A stretch of DNA of 64,000 nucleotides from Rhizoctonia solani (Eukaryota; Basidiomycota; Agaricomycetes; Cantharellales; Ceratobasidiaceae). The stretch lies in NCBI RefSeq assembly GCF_016906535.1, contig NC_057373.1, positions 558,001-622,000 on the forward strand. Reading direction: 5' to 3'. The notes under the pieces were generated by a model. That model worked only from the letters and a program-made list of their open reading frames with translations, ran no database searches and had not been told where the DNA came from. Both the position numbers and the translations under genes were made by a program. Positions 19,960 through 32,200 of this stretch are shown in pieces. The stretch's first letter is position 1; every line of letters starts with the position of its first letter.

Positions 19960-21770
19960 TCACACAAGTGAGTTGATATAGTTCTCGATGTCTACAGATA
20001 TCCCTCAGTACTAGATCCAAACTAAACACCCATATACTTACTGGCATATCCATCTCCATTCTTGTCCTGCATAGCGTCGTTCACGTTCGGGTTCAGACCG
20101 TTTGCAATCTCCCAGTCATCTGGCATCCCATCTCCATCCGTGTCTTTCGGTGTAGTACCTCCAGCGATCGGGCCACCAGAGCTCCACGGGGACACAGTTT
20201 CATCAGAGATGAGCGCGCCAGACTTGCCGAGTGACTTGACCTGGTTGATGAGCTGTGTGTCGACGTTGTCCCGCGACTTGGACGCGCCTACTCCGGCGAT
20301 AACCTTGGCATAGGCATCAAGAGGAGCAAGGAGGGTCTTGACTGTTGGGTAGTCATAACGTTTGGCTTGGAAGTCGACGCCCTGGGAATATAGTCAATAC
20401 AACCACCAAGAATGGCTAAAGATACGAACAGAGTAATTGTCAGTAGATTGACTAAGTTCCCAGCCATCGAGTACACCTGAAATAGTTAATCATTATACGT
20501 GATGGGCCCTACAGATTACTATTTGCCTACCGTTCCTGTCTGTTCATACATATAAGAATGATCGCTTTCGTGAACGGAGATACTTAGATTGACTTACTGG
20601 GATCATAATAGTTACGCTGCACATATGCATGGAAGTTTGCATTTCCGCGGGTAAATGGACTGACGCTCGTCGCAGGGCCGCTGATGAATATGTTGTTCAT
20701 GATATTCGCGTATGATTGGCCATCCGAATCGCCGGCAATGTAGCCCCCTCCTCCACCCCAGTTATAAACAACATTGTTGACGAACTCGTTGACCCCCTTG
20801 ACTTTGGGGTTACTTGTCAAACAGACTTCTGATCAGATTGAAAAAATTGCGAGTAGCACAGTTAACATACCGAGTTTTGTTATCAATGTATAGAGATCGG
20901 ATGATGCTAACACCTCCTGTATTTGTTTGCATAAGTCCACCACAAGAGTGAGTCTCGAGGCCCTGAGCAATAATAGTGTCCGATATTGTTATGTTCGAGA
21001 CTTCGCCATTGATGGAGAATGTCTCATCTGCCTTCCAGTCAGCTACGGTAATCGTTTAATCTCATAGAGTTGCTCACCTCGACCCCAAGATACGCTGACA
21101 TGGTCGAATATCATATCATGCCCGTCGGCTAAGCCGTTAATGAATAACAAGTTCAACAGCCTGCATCAATCGATTAACATGTACCCTACCAATTGTGATT
21201 CCATCCTTGCCACTATCACCCCCCTTGCCCATACGGTAGCGAACATAGCGAGTGATGGTATGGTGGGCATTCGAATAAGAAACACCCTGGAGCAAAGTGG
21301 TTACCCAAATATAACCGAGCTTTAAACTGAGCTTTGCTTACGTTTCCATAGATGGTGATACCTCCGCCAGGCGCCGTTTGACCAGCAATAGTGACATGAT
21401 GGCTAATGACAACCCGACTTGAGATTTTGATCACTCCACCAACGGCAAAAACAACGATGCGGTTCGGCTGGCTCACGGCGTCACGGAAGCTTCCACTGCG
21501 TAGCATATCAGACACTCTAATCAATCAACATAGATGAAAATTAGTTTACCTTCCACTAGTTAGTTGATAGACGTCAGCTGTGATTTCATACATAATATAG
21601 GTCCGGAAGACCGCTCACCTGTCGTTCAGATTAGTTACAACATACACAGACCCGCCACGACCCCCAATAGCATTGGCACCAAAGCCTTCTGCTCCTGGGA
21701 AAGCAGGAATAGCTAATGTCTGATGAATCAGACCTGCTGCAAGGGCAACCAATGATAACAGTGAACGCAT
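19960..21770 (-). CDS. Secreted pectate lyase, polysaccharide lyase family 1 (copy B)
   Basis: Eleven exons join to exactly 1260 nt (419 aa): 21770-21619, 21555-21550, 21495-21342, 21286-21190, 21128-21078, 21027-20871, 20812-20598, 20539-20531, 20476-20430, 20381-20042, 19991-19960. A signal peptide (about residues 1-21, MRSLLSLVALAAG...) precedes IPAFPGAEGFGANAIGGRGG. The parallel beta-helix region includes ITIAGQTAPGGGITIYGN, FDHVSVSWG and NEFVNNVVYNWGGGGGYIAG, the usual family signature. A C-terminal DTDGDGMPDDWEIANGLNP segment looks like a calcium-binding loop, and the protein ends NIENYINSLV. The enzyme should cleave pectate by beta-elimination outside the cell with calcium. Exons 2 (6 nt) and 8 (9 nt) are microexons. 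The gene was partially duplicated to 1060-2397. Confidence 0.93.
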
Positions 21771-21850
21771 CTTTGGAAGGCTATTAATTAGTATCAATCG
21801 ATGGCGGAAGGGGGCAGATTATCGATGAACATGAAACTAAGCTCTATCTA

Positions 21851-21859
21851 CTTTATATA
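21851..21859 (-). promoter_or_regulatory. TATA box of lyase copy B
   Basis: TATATAAAG on the minus strand lies about 80 bp upstream of the ATG at 21770, the expected distance for a fungal core promoter. Confidence 0.55.
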
Positions 21860-23280
21860 ATTCTCCTATGTGTTCTCTGGTTTGTCGACTCCGCCCAACC
21901 CAGACGAATTACCCCATGGACTATTGGAACGCCAGACTAGAGCGGGCCGCCAACGCGTGTTCGGAGTAATCAGAAGCCCGTCACAAGACATAATGTTGAG
22001 CTGTCCAATTTAAGTTCGGTAGATACAATGGAAGAACCACGTTTCTTTGGCCAAATACACATGAACAGAAGATCGGAGTGGCATAAGTACCTATTTTGCG
22101 AACGACAGTTTAACCCGAAGATCCCGGAGAGGTCAGGAGGATATGAAGAATACCCCTAGATCTGAAGAGCATGCTCTAACCGAGGCTCATATCAGAATTA
22201 GTCTGCTACGAAAGACAGCTACCTGACAACCATTCAAGTCTTGTCAAAACGATGGAGGTGAAGCGTAAGACAGAATTCAGAAGTGCGATCATTGAAAGCA
22301 GCAATTGGCAATTGAGAGCCGCATACAAAGCCACCAAATTGCAATCAAGCAGACACGATGGCAATATGTACTTATTTAGTTTTATCGAAGACGATTGGCA
22401 AGCATCCATACAATTGGGTAGGTGAGGCGTAAGCTACCGGGCTCCGCGTGACTTACATGTTGGAATCAATTCGTTATGCTTCCCGACGCTGAGTAAGAAT
22501 GCAGCCCGACATACGCCCCTAAATGACCATATTGGGACATTCTGCTGACTTCTTAGACCTTCTTTGCCAGACGGATGGCTGTAACGTAGCGCCAAAGGAT
22601 GCCGCCGGAAATGAACGGTCAGACGAGAGCACGGTGCTCCTCTCCATTTCAGAAGAGCTGGGCTAACCCCATTCGCTTCACCACGCTCTGGTTGCTCACG
22701 GGATAGACTTGACTTCGCGATCTTAGTCAATGTTCTTAGCTCCATGCTTATTGATGCATTCTCGTTGCAAACTGATAGTTCTATAGCTTCAGTTAAATCA
22801 AACAATACAAACTCGAAGACATGCACTCGAGCCGCGGGAGTCTGCTTGGGTGACTAATCATATGTATCTATCATATCTAATATCTATAGTAATTTTTTAT
22901 ATTGATTGACCACATGCAGGTGTATCTTAGAATGTAGGCTACAGTAGCGTAAGATACTTACAAGTCACATACAACGTAAGTCATATTATTATATAACGTT
23001 TGTCCTACCGATTATCACCATTAGGTCAAGACCTGGACTTTCAGCATATTAGCCATACGCATCACGCCATACCATACTAATATTAATAAGATTACTACAC
23101 CTGGAAGAAATGTTTCAGAGAACGCCTGGAGTTTTTAAAAATGGTCGATGGGTTGATCAGCACGACTTCGAGGATCGAGGAATGTTCTGCCTCCACCAAC
23201 CTCCACTCGTAAGGGTGAATAATCCAAGTTTCCCCCCCCGGAATTTGAAAAGTGACGACACGGTGCATGAATAACACCTC
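21860..23280. other. Intergenic between divergent genes, no gene seen
   Basis: The region separates lyase copy B (minus) from the MDR gene (plus), so it carries both upstream regions. A 130-codon frame on the minus strand (22434-22826) has no recognisable content. AT-rich sequence at 22860-23100 contains repeated TATCTA/ATATCTA words. Confidence 0.4.
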
Positions 23281-23289
23281 CCCCAGTCA

Positions 23290-23297
23290 TATAAAAG
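23290..23297 (+). promoter_or_regulatory. TATA box of the MDR gene
   Basis: TATAAAAG on the plus strand lies 80 bp upstream of the ATG at 23377. Confidence 0.6.
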
Positions 23298-23376
23298 TGC
23301 GCAAGCACCGCTCCTCTCAAGCATTCAGTCAAGCGTTCAGCATCCCTTTCACTGCTAGTTTTATTACTCATCCAAT

Positions 23377-24780
23377 ATGTCTACTATCCCGACTACTGCT
23401 CAGGCGTGGCGCTTTCCGCCTGATCAAACGAGTTGGAACGGCCACAAGAGCCTCGAGCTCCGCGAAGTCAAAATCACTCCTCCTAAGCAAGGAGAGGTCC
23501 TAGTGAAGCTACACGCGGCTGCTCTTAACTACAGGTACGTCGTCCGAAATGGTCAGTTGGCTAGCTTGCTAATCGAATTAACACTTATAGGGTATGCACG
23601 GTCAAGTACACCCACGATTCTTCGATCTTCTCCAGCGCCGTCACAAGACGGAATCAGCCCCTGTCCGTCAGGGCCGGTGGAAAATAGCCCACGATATTGC
23701 CCCTTGCTAATGAGAATGTCCTACAGAATCGAGATTAGTAGTCGCTGTTGGCGAGGGTGTCACGCAGTGGAAGAAAGGAGACCGGGTGCACTCGCTGTTC
23801 TTCGAAACGTGGTTTGACGGTCCTAACCAAGTGCGTGAGAATCACATATGAGTTTAGCTTCTCGCTGACACGACTATGTGTTACGGTAGGACGAGCATAT
23901 GCCCTTTACAGTTGGTGGTGGTACCACCGGATGCTTCACTCAATACAGGCATGCCAAAACCACGATAGCCAATGCGCATACACTCACTACATGACACAGG
24001 GTGTTCGATGCCAAAACTCTCCTCCCGATCCCAGCTCACCTTTCTTACGAAGAGGCTGCCACCATCCCATGCGCAGCATTGACCGCATGGCATTCGTTCT
24101 TCGAAAAGCGACCCATCACCAAAGATTCGACCGTGCTGGTACTCGGTAGCGGAGGGGTCTCCGTGTTTGGTGCGCAGCTCGCCAAGGCGGCGGGGGCACG
24201 GGTGATTGCTACTACTTCGAGCAAGGAGAAGGCGGCCAAGTACAAAGACTTGGGAGTCGACGAGATCATCAACTACCGAGAGGTGCCTGAGTGGTCGAGC
24301 AAGGTCAAAGAGTTGACTGGGGGTAAAGGTGTCGAGCAGGTGCTTGAAGTTGGTGGGTTATAGTTCGCATCGGTCGTTTACTCGTAATGACAGGTCCGGT
24401 GTTGATAGGCGGACAGGGCACGCTCATGCAATCCCTTAAGTCCGTCAAACGCGAAGGCTCAGTACATGTGATCGGCGCCGTTGCGCAGGGTAACCCAGGT
24501 AGCGAAACCCTCCAAGATCTGGCCAAGACGGTGTTATTCGGACAGATCTCGGTAAGTCGTTGAATTCAACCATTATGTTCTGCGTGTTAAACCGCCTTTG
24601 TAGGTGATCGGAATCTTGGTTGGAAACAAGGCAATGTGCGAGAGGTTGGACGCCTTCATGGCTGAGCACAAGATCAAGCCAGTTATTGACCGTGTATTTG
24701 GCTGGAGTGAGGTGGTGGATGCGTTGGATTACCAGCTCAGTGGCTCCCATTTTGGAAAAATTGTCATCAAAATCGACTGA
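23377..24780 (+). CDS. MDR-type NAD(P)-dependent oxidoreductase (quinone reductase/ADH-like), exon 2 region damaged or mis-read
   Basis: Exon 1 encodes the GroES-like start, with LRE/VKITPPKQGEVLVKLHAAA and LNYR. Later exons give VVAVGEGVTQWKKGDRVHS, then YRVFDAKTLLPIPAHLSYEE and AATIPCAALTAWHSFF, and the Rossmann fold VLVLGSGGVSVFGAQLAKAA, whose GxGGVS loop binds the cofactor. The end is GKIVIKID at 24778-24780. Introns fall at about 23833-23888, 23959-24000 (a GC donor), 24356-24390 and 24552-24603. Family members are cytosolic enzymes reducing quinones, enones or aldehydes; the substrate cannot be told. Between about 23600 and 23730 the expected catalytic N-terminal residues cannot be read in one frame, so there is an unseen intron, sequence error or real mutation. 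Confidence 0.7.
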
Positions 24781-25247
24781 GTGGAGGTCAGCGCATTCGC
24801 GGTGGTGCTTTCAGCTCATGAGTACTTGCCCTTTTGCTGTATAATCAAGTAACATGTATTGACCATATTATTGAAATTTATTCGTTGTGAAACTCTTCTC
24901 TAGCTGTGGTGCAGCCCTATTATGGCTCTGGCTGGGTTCTGGTCGGGATTCCCACGCTATATGCTTATGTATCTGTCATGTCATAGTCGCTTATTCACTA
25001 ACCTTACACTTATCATGATTATGTGAGAACCACACCCAGGTACCAGTATCAGTTATTTTCGTTACTTCCATCAACCCCCCCCCCCACCGAGTTATAGAGT
25101 ACTAAACTGACCGGTAACAATGTTTCTGAGATTTTCTACTGTCGAACTACCGGATGCCTTTAATCGTGTTTAAAGAGGACCGATATGAAAACACGCATGT
25201 ATTAGCGTTGCTAGTACTACTAATATTTATAGAACGTAGCTGAATTA
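24781..25247. other. Convergent intergenic region, no gene seen
   Basis: This is the shared 3' region of the MDR gene (plus) and lyase copy C (minus). It includes a run of 11 C at about 25076-25086. No feature is recognised. Confidence 0.45.
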
Positions 25248-27062
25248 TTATACAAGTGAATTGATATAGTTCTCGATGTCTGCACGCATCTCTCAGCACT
25301 AGATCCAAATTAAACATACATGTACTCACTGGCGTAGCCATCTCCATTCTTATCCTGCATAGCGTCGTTCACGTTCGGGTTCAGACCGTTTGCAATCTCC
25401 CAGTCATCTGGCATCCCATCTCCATCTGTATCCTTTGGTGCAGTACCTCCAGCGATCGGTCCTCCGGAGTTCCATGGCGAGACCTTTTCGTCCGAAATGA
25501 GGGCACCGGACTTGCCGAGTGACTTGACCTGGTTGATGAGCTGTGTGTCGACGTTGTCCCGCGACTTGGACGCGCCTACTCCAGCGATAACCTTGGCATA
25601 GGCATCAAGAGGAGCAAGGAGGGTCTTGACTGTTGGGTAGTCGTAGCGCTTGGCTTGGAAGTCAACACCCTGTGAATAATTTAATACCATGTAGGAGCAA
25701 AAGACTGTCTTATTCACCGAATAGTTGTCAGTGCTCTGGCCTAGTTCGGACCCATCGAGGACACCTGATTAATGTCAAACTTCAGTTAATAGTTCACCAA
25801 GTCGTGTTTAGTATGATTACCATTTTTGTCTACAAAGCATTCAAGTCAGTATTTGAAATTGGGGAATAAACCTGTTCACTTACTGGCATCGTAGTAGTTG
25901 CGTTGCACGTATGCATGGAAGTTTGCATTTCCACGGGTGAACGGACGGGCGCTTGTGGACGGTCCACTGATGAATACGTTATTCATGATGTTCGCATAAG
26001 ACGCTCCATCAGAGTCGCCGGCAATGTATCCTCCTCCTCCGCCCCAGTTGTAAACAACATTGTTGACGAATTCGTTGGTCCCCTTGACCTTGGGGTTACT
26101 GAATTTGCCAACCAGGGTCAAAAAAAGGCCAAGATATTCGCACGGAACTCAGCTTACCGGGTCTTGTTGTCGATGTAAAGCGATCGGATGATGCTAATCC
26201 CTCCTGTACTCTGCATCAAACCACCACAAGAATGGGTTTCCAAGCCTTGAGCAATAATGGAATCCGATATCGTAATGTTAGATACGTCTCCGTTAATTGA
26301 GAAAGTTTCGTCTAAAAATAGGTGTATGAGCTATCACCAGACCGAGGCATCAGCTGACTAGATAGCTCACCTCGCCCCCAAGACACACTGACATGATCGA
26401 ATATCATGTCATGGCCATCAGCTACACGTGCCCAAGTCAGTGAAGTGTCGGACAGTGGAGGGTCGATATACCCACCAATGGTAATGCCATCTTTCCCACT
26501 GTCGCCGCTCTTGCCCATACGGTAGCGGACGTATCGAGTAACGGTATGGTGGGCATTTGAGTAGGAGACACCCTTGTTTTGGTCCAGCGTAATTAGCACA
26601 AGTGACATTTATACAACAATAGTAGACATTTACTAACATTTCCATAGATAGTGATACCCCCACCCGGCGCAGTTTGGCCGGCAATAGTGATATGGTCCTT
26701 GATAACGATTCGGCTAGAAATCTTGATGACACCGCCAACCGCGAACACTACAATACGATTTGACTTGCTGACTGCGTCACGGAAACTCCCGCTTAGCAGG
26801 ACAAGAATCAATGCGCTAGTTCCGAACGTATAACATGTATAATTACCTTCCGCTGTAAGATTGGTTAGCGATGTCATTCTCACATACAAGGCGATATCTT
26901 TACTCACCTATCGTTCAGATTGGTGACAACGTAGACCGAACCACCGCGGCCACCAACAGCATTGGCACCGAATCCTTCAGCTCCAGGGAACGCAGGGATG
27001 GCCAGCGCCTGGGGCAGCATGTATGCTGCAACTGCAGTAGCGAGTGTGATTAACGAACGCAT
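25248..27062 (-). CDS. Secreted pectate lyase, polysaccharide lyase family 1 (copy C)
   Basis: Eleven exons sum to 1260 nt (419 aa), the same layout as copy B: 27062-26908, 26852-26847, 26791-26638, 26572-26476, 26421-26371, 26311-26158, 26098-25884, 25829-25821, 25764-25718, 25669-25330, 25279-25248. The signal peptide (MRSLITLATAVAAYMLPQALA) is followed by IPAFPGAEGFGANAVGGRGG. Conserved blocks are ITIAGQTAPGGGITIYGN, FDHVSVSWG, SCGGLMQSTGG and NVVYNWGGGGGYIAGDSDG. The segment NKNGVLDGSELGQ and the later DTDGDGMPDDWE look like Asp-rich calcium loops. The protein is expected to act on pectate in plant cell walls. Nucleotide identity to copy B is clearly lower than between A and B, so this duplication is older. 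The microexons are 6 nt (26847-26852) and 9 nt (25821-25829). Confidence 0.93.
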
Positions 27063-29290
27063 GAGTGAAAGGGGAAAGAAAGTAAAATGGGATAAGCAAG
27101 CACAGGTTAGACTCGAAGAGCAGTCATTATAGCTCTTATGGTACCCATGGTCACCACGGCCTGTGGACCCCTTAAACAACCTACACGGGTCACCATAGGA
27201 CCTAGTAGGGATTCCAAATTATTCCAACGACCGTCAAAAAGAAGCGCCGCACAAGGCAGTCATCATGACCACATGGGGAAAGATAATTGGTTCGGAGAAA
27301 CACCAGTGTCATTAGTATTCCTCTTTCAGTTGGTAGCGACACACGTGTCCATATACACGGCAACCTGGAGCCTATGCACTCCCAAACCCAGTGTATTCCT
27401 CAGCAAGTTGACCAACTCGACAAAACAGAAACCATGTGCCATTGTGTCCATTCGGCTAGAAGCTTGAAAACACTATGAAAGATCACTAGTCATAGTGACC
27501 ATCATAAACCCCGACGAATCGCCTTTTTTAAATCCACGAAACTCGACAGGAAGGTAGTAAGGAAGTATCCCAGGAGTAGGTAGCATTTCGGGCCTACTGA
27601 GACAGCCCTTCTTGGAAACGGAATAATTATTTGGTGATCGACCTTTCGTTGAGTGCCAAGACCCAAATACTCCAGCTTAATGTATGTAACCCATGGGTAA
27701 CCAATTCCTGGTGGATATTGGCAATCGCGGGAGGACGTGTATGCAATCAAAGACACCCAGTGTTGGACTTTCTCTACCTGATGGCCACATGGAACCAAGG
27801 GAACCGTGATCCAAAGAAACGAACAAACGTCATTCGCGAGTTTGGTTTATCCACCATCAGACCGCTTGACCCATTCCGCTCTCCTTGTCGACTATGGGAT
27901 TTTGACGCAAACGATATGGCTGGGGCCACAAGACTATGCACCACCAAAGCCTAAATGACTCCAGGCGTCGTCGCGCATGTTCGCGATTCTTCGCCCACAA
28001 GGCGGTATACTCGTAAGACCGCCAGCCAAGGGCCCGCTAGTAAACCCGCTTAGATCGGCCCTATCCACAACTCTCGCCCATTTCCTTCCCCGAGAGAAAA
28101 CCTTCAAAATACCGTACCTGCAAAGTCTGCAATTCAAGATTATAAACGACCCTGAAAACCGTAAACTCACCAGACTCTTTACAACCTCGAAATTCCAACG
28201 AGATCCCTTCCGCTCCTCGATCTAGAGGGACGAAATTCGAACACAACACGCGCACGAAGTAGCCGCAGGCAGCCCCACCGCTCCGCTTCCCGATTAGATT
28301 TCCATTTCCCATGGCCAAGACGCTGCACTCGCCCCCCCCTCCTACCATTTCAACCCCCGGTGGTGCTTCCCGCTTTGAGCACCCAAAAATCACCGAAGAG
28401 AGCCTCGTTTCCTATCCGATTCCGACCAATTCCGGCCCTTCCAGCCTCTCTCTCCCGGCTCTGTTTTCCATTACTCAGCAAATGATGGTGACTGCCCGTC
28501 ATAGCCGCCTGCCTCTCCACCAAATCGCATCCTTCCTTCCCCATGTGTACCACGATAACATATCCATGAGACGTCATGGCTCGCCTTGCAAAGGCACAAG
28601 GTCCGGGTTTGCTGGGGCTTATACGTTAGCGTTGTCTGTCCATGTCCAAAAAAAGAATTGCCGTGAGAGTCGAGATTCGTCCGGACCGTACTCGCAGGGT
28701 ATTTTTGGAAAAACAAGGGTAGCGAGGCATAGCATAGCATGGCAAGGCGAGGCGCGTGTCGAATGTAGAACGGGGTGGAATAAAATAAGACCGTCGGTAA
28801 CTCCCTTTTTGCCAAGTCGTATTTGTCGAGTACGGGTCTCATTTTCAGCGGTCGCGTAATTTGAAGATAAGGCATGTTTGTCTGTGAAATGCAAATTCAG
28901 TGACATGCAACGAGGGAAAGGAAAAGGCTGACCTTCTTGCATTGACCCCCCTCTCTTTCTGGGGAGAGGGAAACCCAGCAAAACAAGCAGCCAGAAGAAA
29001 AAAAACTTAAAATCACGCAAGAAATATTGATAACAGTCATGGAATTAACTAAAACGACAAATCGTTGCTAATGGCACGTATACAAAACATGAGGCATCAA
29101 AAAATAGGAGGAAATATCTCACAAAACGCAGAAACATTGTAGTCAGGCCGCAGGCAAGACAGATCTAAGAGTAACATCCGAACCCATTCCCATGTGCTAC
29201 AGAGAGAAAATGACATCGCACAAGAAAGACTCCCAAATACCATCCGACCAGTCAGCCAGGACCAATCCGTCTCCGTCGTTTCGGCTTCAT
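27063..29290. other. Long intergenic region, no confident gene
   Basis: This region holds the upstream side of lyase copy C and the 3' flank of PMA1. Several open frames of 80-180 codons exist on both strands (for example plus 27631-27954 and 28311-28859), but none shows a known motif or a matching intron structure. The part from about 29020 to 29290 is probably PMA1 3' UTR. Confidence 0.4.
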
Positions 29291-32200
29291 CTAGTGGGGG
29301 CGGCTCGGGTTGCGCGCCAATGTCGCACCAGTCTGGGCAGCCTGGATAGACGAGAAGCGTTGGAGCTCGCCCTGGGACATGCGGACGCGCTTGTCACCAA
29401 AGCCGGCGCGGCGGGCAGCACGCTTGAGGAAGCTGACACGGTTCGAGTAGAGCGACTCGTGGATCGAAGCAGCGCGCGAGGTGGTACGGGTAAGAGGGAC
29501 CTCGCCACCGCTGGCACGAGCAGCCTCGTGAGCCTTGCGCTCGCGGCGGGCACGGAACCACCTGATGACGGTAGCCTTCATGGCGAACTTGATCCAGTCG
29601 AGAGGGAAGAACCAGACAATGTTCCAGACCCAGACGATACCGATCCAGCCACCAGAGACGGAGTGGATGTCAGTGAAGCCCCAGTCGGCGTAGGCGGCAA
29701 TGATGGAAGAGACGAGCTGGGCAATGGCGAAGGCACCGAGCAGGGCAGTCGAAGGACGCTCCATGAAGAAGAAGCCGTGGGAACGGGTGACGAAGATGAG
29801 AGCTTGGGAGATCATGGCAACTTGGAGGTAGATGATCATGTGGAGCTGACGATCGTTGTGGTTCTTGCGGCCGGTAACACCATCACGCTCAGACTCGAGG
29901 GAAACACCGAACTTGTTCTCGAAGAAGTCGGTCTCGAGGATGACAATGACAAGGACGATGGTGGAGAGGGTGAGGTAGAGACCGTAGGCGACGGCGAAGG
30001 CGAAGATCTCGGCCAAGTCCCAAGCATCCGGAGTGTTCGAGGGCAAGACACGGTCAACGGAGAGAGTCATGATGGTACCGTCGTTGAGGAGCGCAATGAT
30101 AAGAACCATGAACGGAGGGAAGTCGAACTGGTAGGCAAAGGCGAGGATGGCGAAGCAGACGACGATACGGATGGTGACAGCGCAGGCGTAGATGGCGTAG
30201 TTGCGCATACGTTGGAAGATCTGGCGAGAGCCGCGGATGGCGTGGACGATGGTAGACAGACCGGGCTCAGTCAAGACGATATCAGCGGCACCGCGAGCGG
30301 CATCAGTGGCACCCTCGACAGCAATACCGACGTTGGCACGGGACAGAGCGGGAGCATCGTTGGCACCGTCACCAGTCATGGCGCACAAGTGGCCGAGACC
30401 CTGGAGACGCTTGACAATTTCGTACTTGTGCTCGGGGAAGACACCAGCAAAGCCATCGGCATCCATGATCATCTCGTCGAGAGACATGTGCTTGCCGCCG
30501 GGTGGGGGACCGTCCTGGAGAACCTTGGCGGGGTACATGTGGTCACCGAGACCGAGACGACGACCGGTTTCCTTTGCAATAGCGAGCTGATCACCAGTAA
30601 CCATCTTGACCTTGACACCGAGGGCAATAGCATCGTCAATGGTCTGCTTGGTATCGTCACGGGGAGGATCGAAGATGGCGAGGAGACCGATGAGCTCGAA
30701 GCCGTTGCCTTCACCCTCGTGGTTATCATGGTCGAGCTCTTCGTATGCGACAGCGAGAGCACGGAGACCACGGCTAGCGAATTCAGTAACGTCAGCCTCG
30801 AGCTGGTTCTCGACTTCGTCGGTCTTGTTGCGGGTGCAAAGCTCGATGATGATACCAGTCATACCCTTGGTGACACGCTTGAGGCGGCCAGAAGACTCCT
30901 CGCGGTAGGTGATCTCGGTACGCTTGTCAACAGGGTTGAATGGCTTGAAGTCGAGGAGCTTGATGCCGGCGCGAGCACGAGCGGGATCGTCAAGAGTGCC
31001 AACAACGCATTGATCGATAGCGTCCTGGTTCTCGGTACGAGAAGCATAGGCGGCCAGGAGAATGACATCCTGAGGAGCGAAGGGACCATAGGTCTTAACG
31101 AGTTCCTTGTCGATGGTGAGCTTGTTGGTGGTCAAAGTACCGGTCTTGTCAGAGCACAGGATGGTGACACCGGCCAATTCTTCAATGGCAGTGATACGAG
31201 TGACAATAGCCTTGTGCTTGGCGAGCTGTTGGGCACCGACAGCAAGAGTGACGGACAAGACAGTAGGCATGGCAATGGGGATACCACCGATCAAAAGCAC
31301 GAGAATGTTATCGAGACCGCGACGGTAGGTGTAGTGGAAGCGAGGATAGAGGATAACAATTTCGAGGACGACGAAGAGACCGATGGAAACCAAGCAGAAA
31401 GATCCGATCTGAGCGAGAATCTTTTGCAAGTGACCGGTGGTATCGTCATCTTGACCGACGAGGGAAGCAGCACGACCGAAGAAAGTATTGGCACCGGTGG
31501 CAATAACGACACCCTCGGCTTCACCCTGTTTGCAAGTAGAACCACTGAGAGTGATGTCAATAATACGTAATGACTTAATTAAGATTGGACTCACGAGAAG
31601 CATTGGTCACCGGTCTTCTTACCAACGGGAAGAGACTCGCCGGTAAGAGCAGCCTGGTCGATCGAGACGTTGATGGCCTCAGTGAGACGGCAATCGGCGG
31701 GGACGACATCACCAATCTTGAAGGCAACCATATCACCGGGAACGAGATCGGCGGATTCGATTTCAGACCATTTGCCATCGCGGCGGACCTTTGCCTTGGG
31801 AGCGAGCGAGTCCATAAGCGCCTTGACGGCATTACCGGCACCACGCTCTTCGTAGAAACCAATGGCCGAGTTGATCAAAAGCAAGAGGACGATACCGACG
31901 AAATCAGGCCAATCGGGGGCGCGACCACCACCGTTGGACAGGGCAATAGCGACAAGCGCAGCACCCTCCATGACCCAGGAGAGAGGATTCCACATGAAGC
32001 CCAAGAACTGAAAACGCCATAAAATATCAAATTGTATTCATTTGAACGCGGGGGAAAATGCTTACCTGAAGGAAGGGGTTTTGTTCCTTGGATTCCAGCT
32101 TGTTAGGACCGAAGAGTTCGATACGACGCTTGGATTCAGACTCGGAAAGACCCTCCTCAGTGCATTGGAGGAGGGTGAAGACATCGTCGAGAACCACGGT

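Noticed and set aside
22434..22826. A 130-codon minus-strand frame between lyase copy B and the MDR gene
   Set aside because: No motif, no signal peptide and no splice context; its position in a divergent promoter region argues against a gene.
28311..28859. A 182-codon plus-strand frame upstream of lyase copy C
   Set aside because: It has no recognisable motif, unusual Ser/His/Arg composition and a competing open frame on the other strand. It is likely chance.
29192..31570. A 792-codon open frame on the plus strand
   Set aside because: It lies fully opposite the PMA1 coding exon. Its Asp/Glu/Val/Gly-heavy composition is the reverse reading of a GC-biased gene, and it has no motif of its own.
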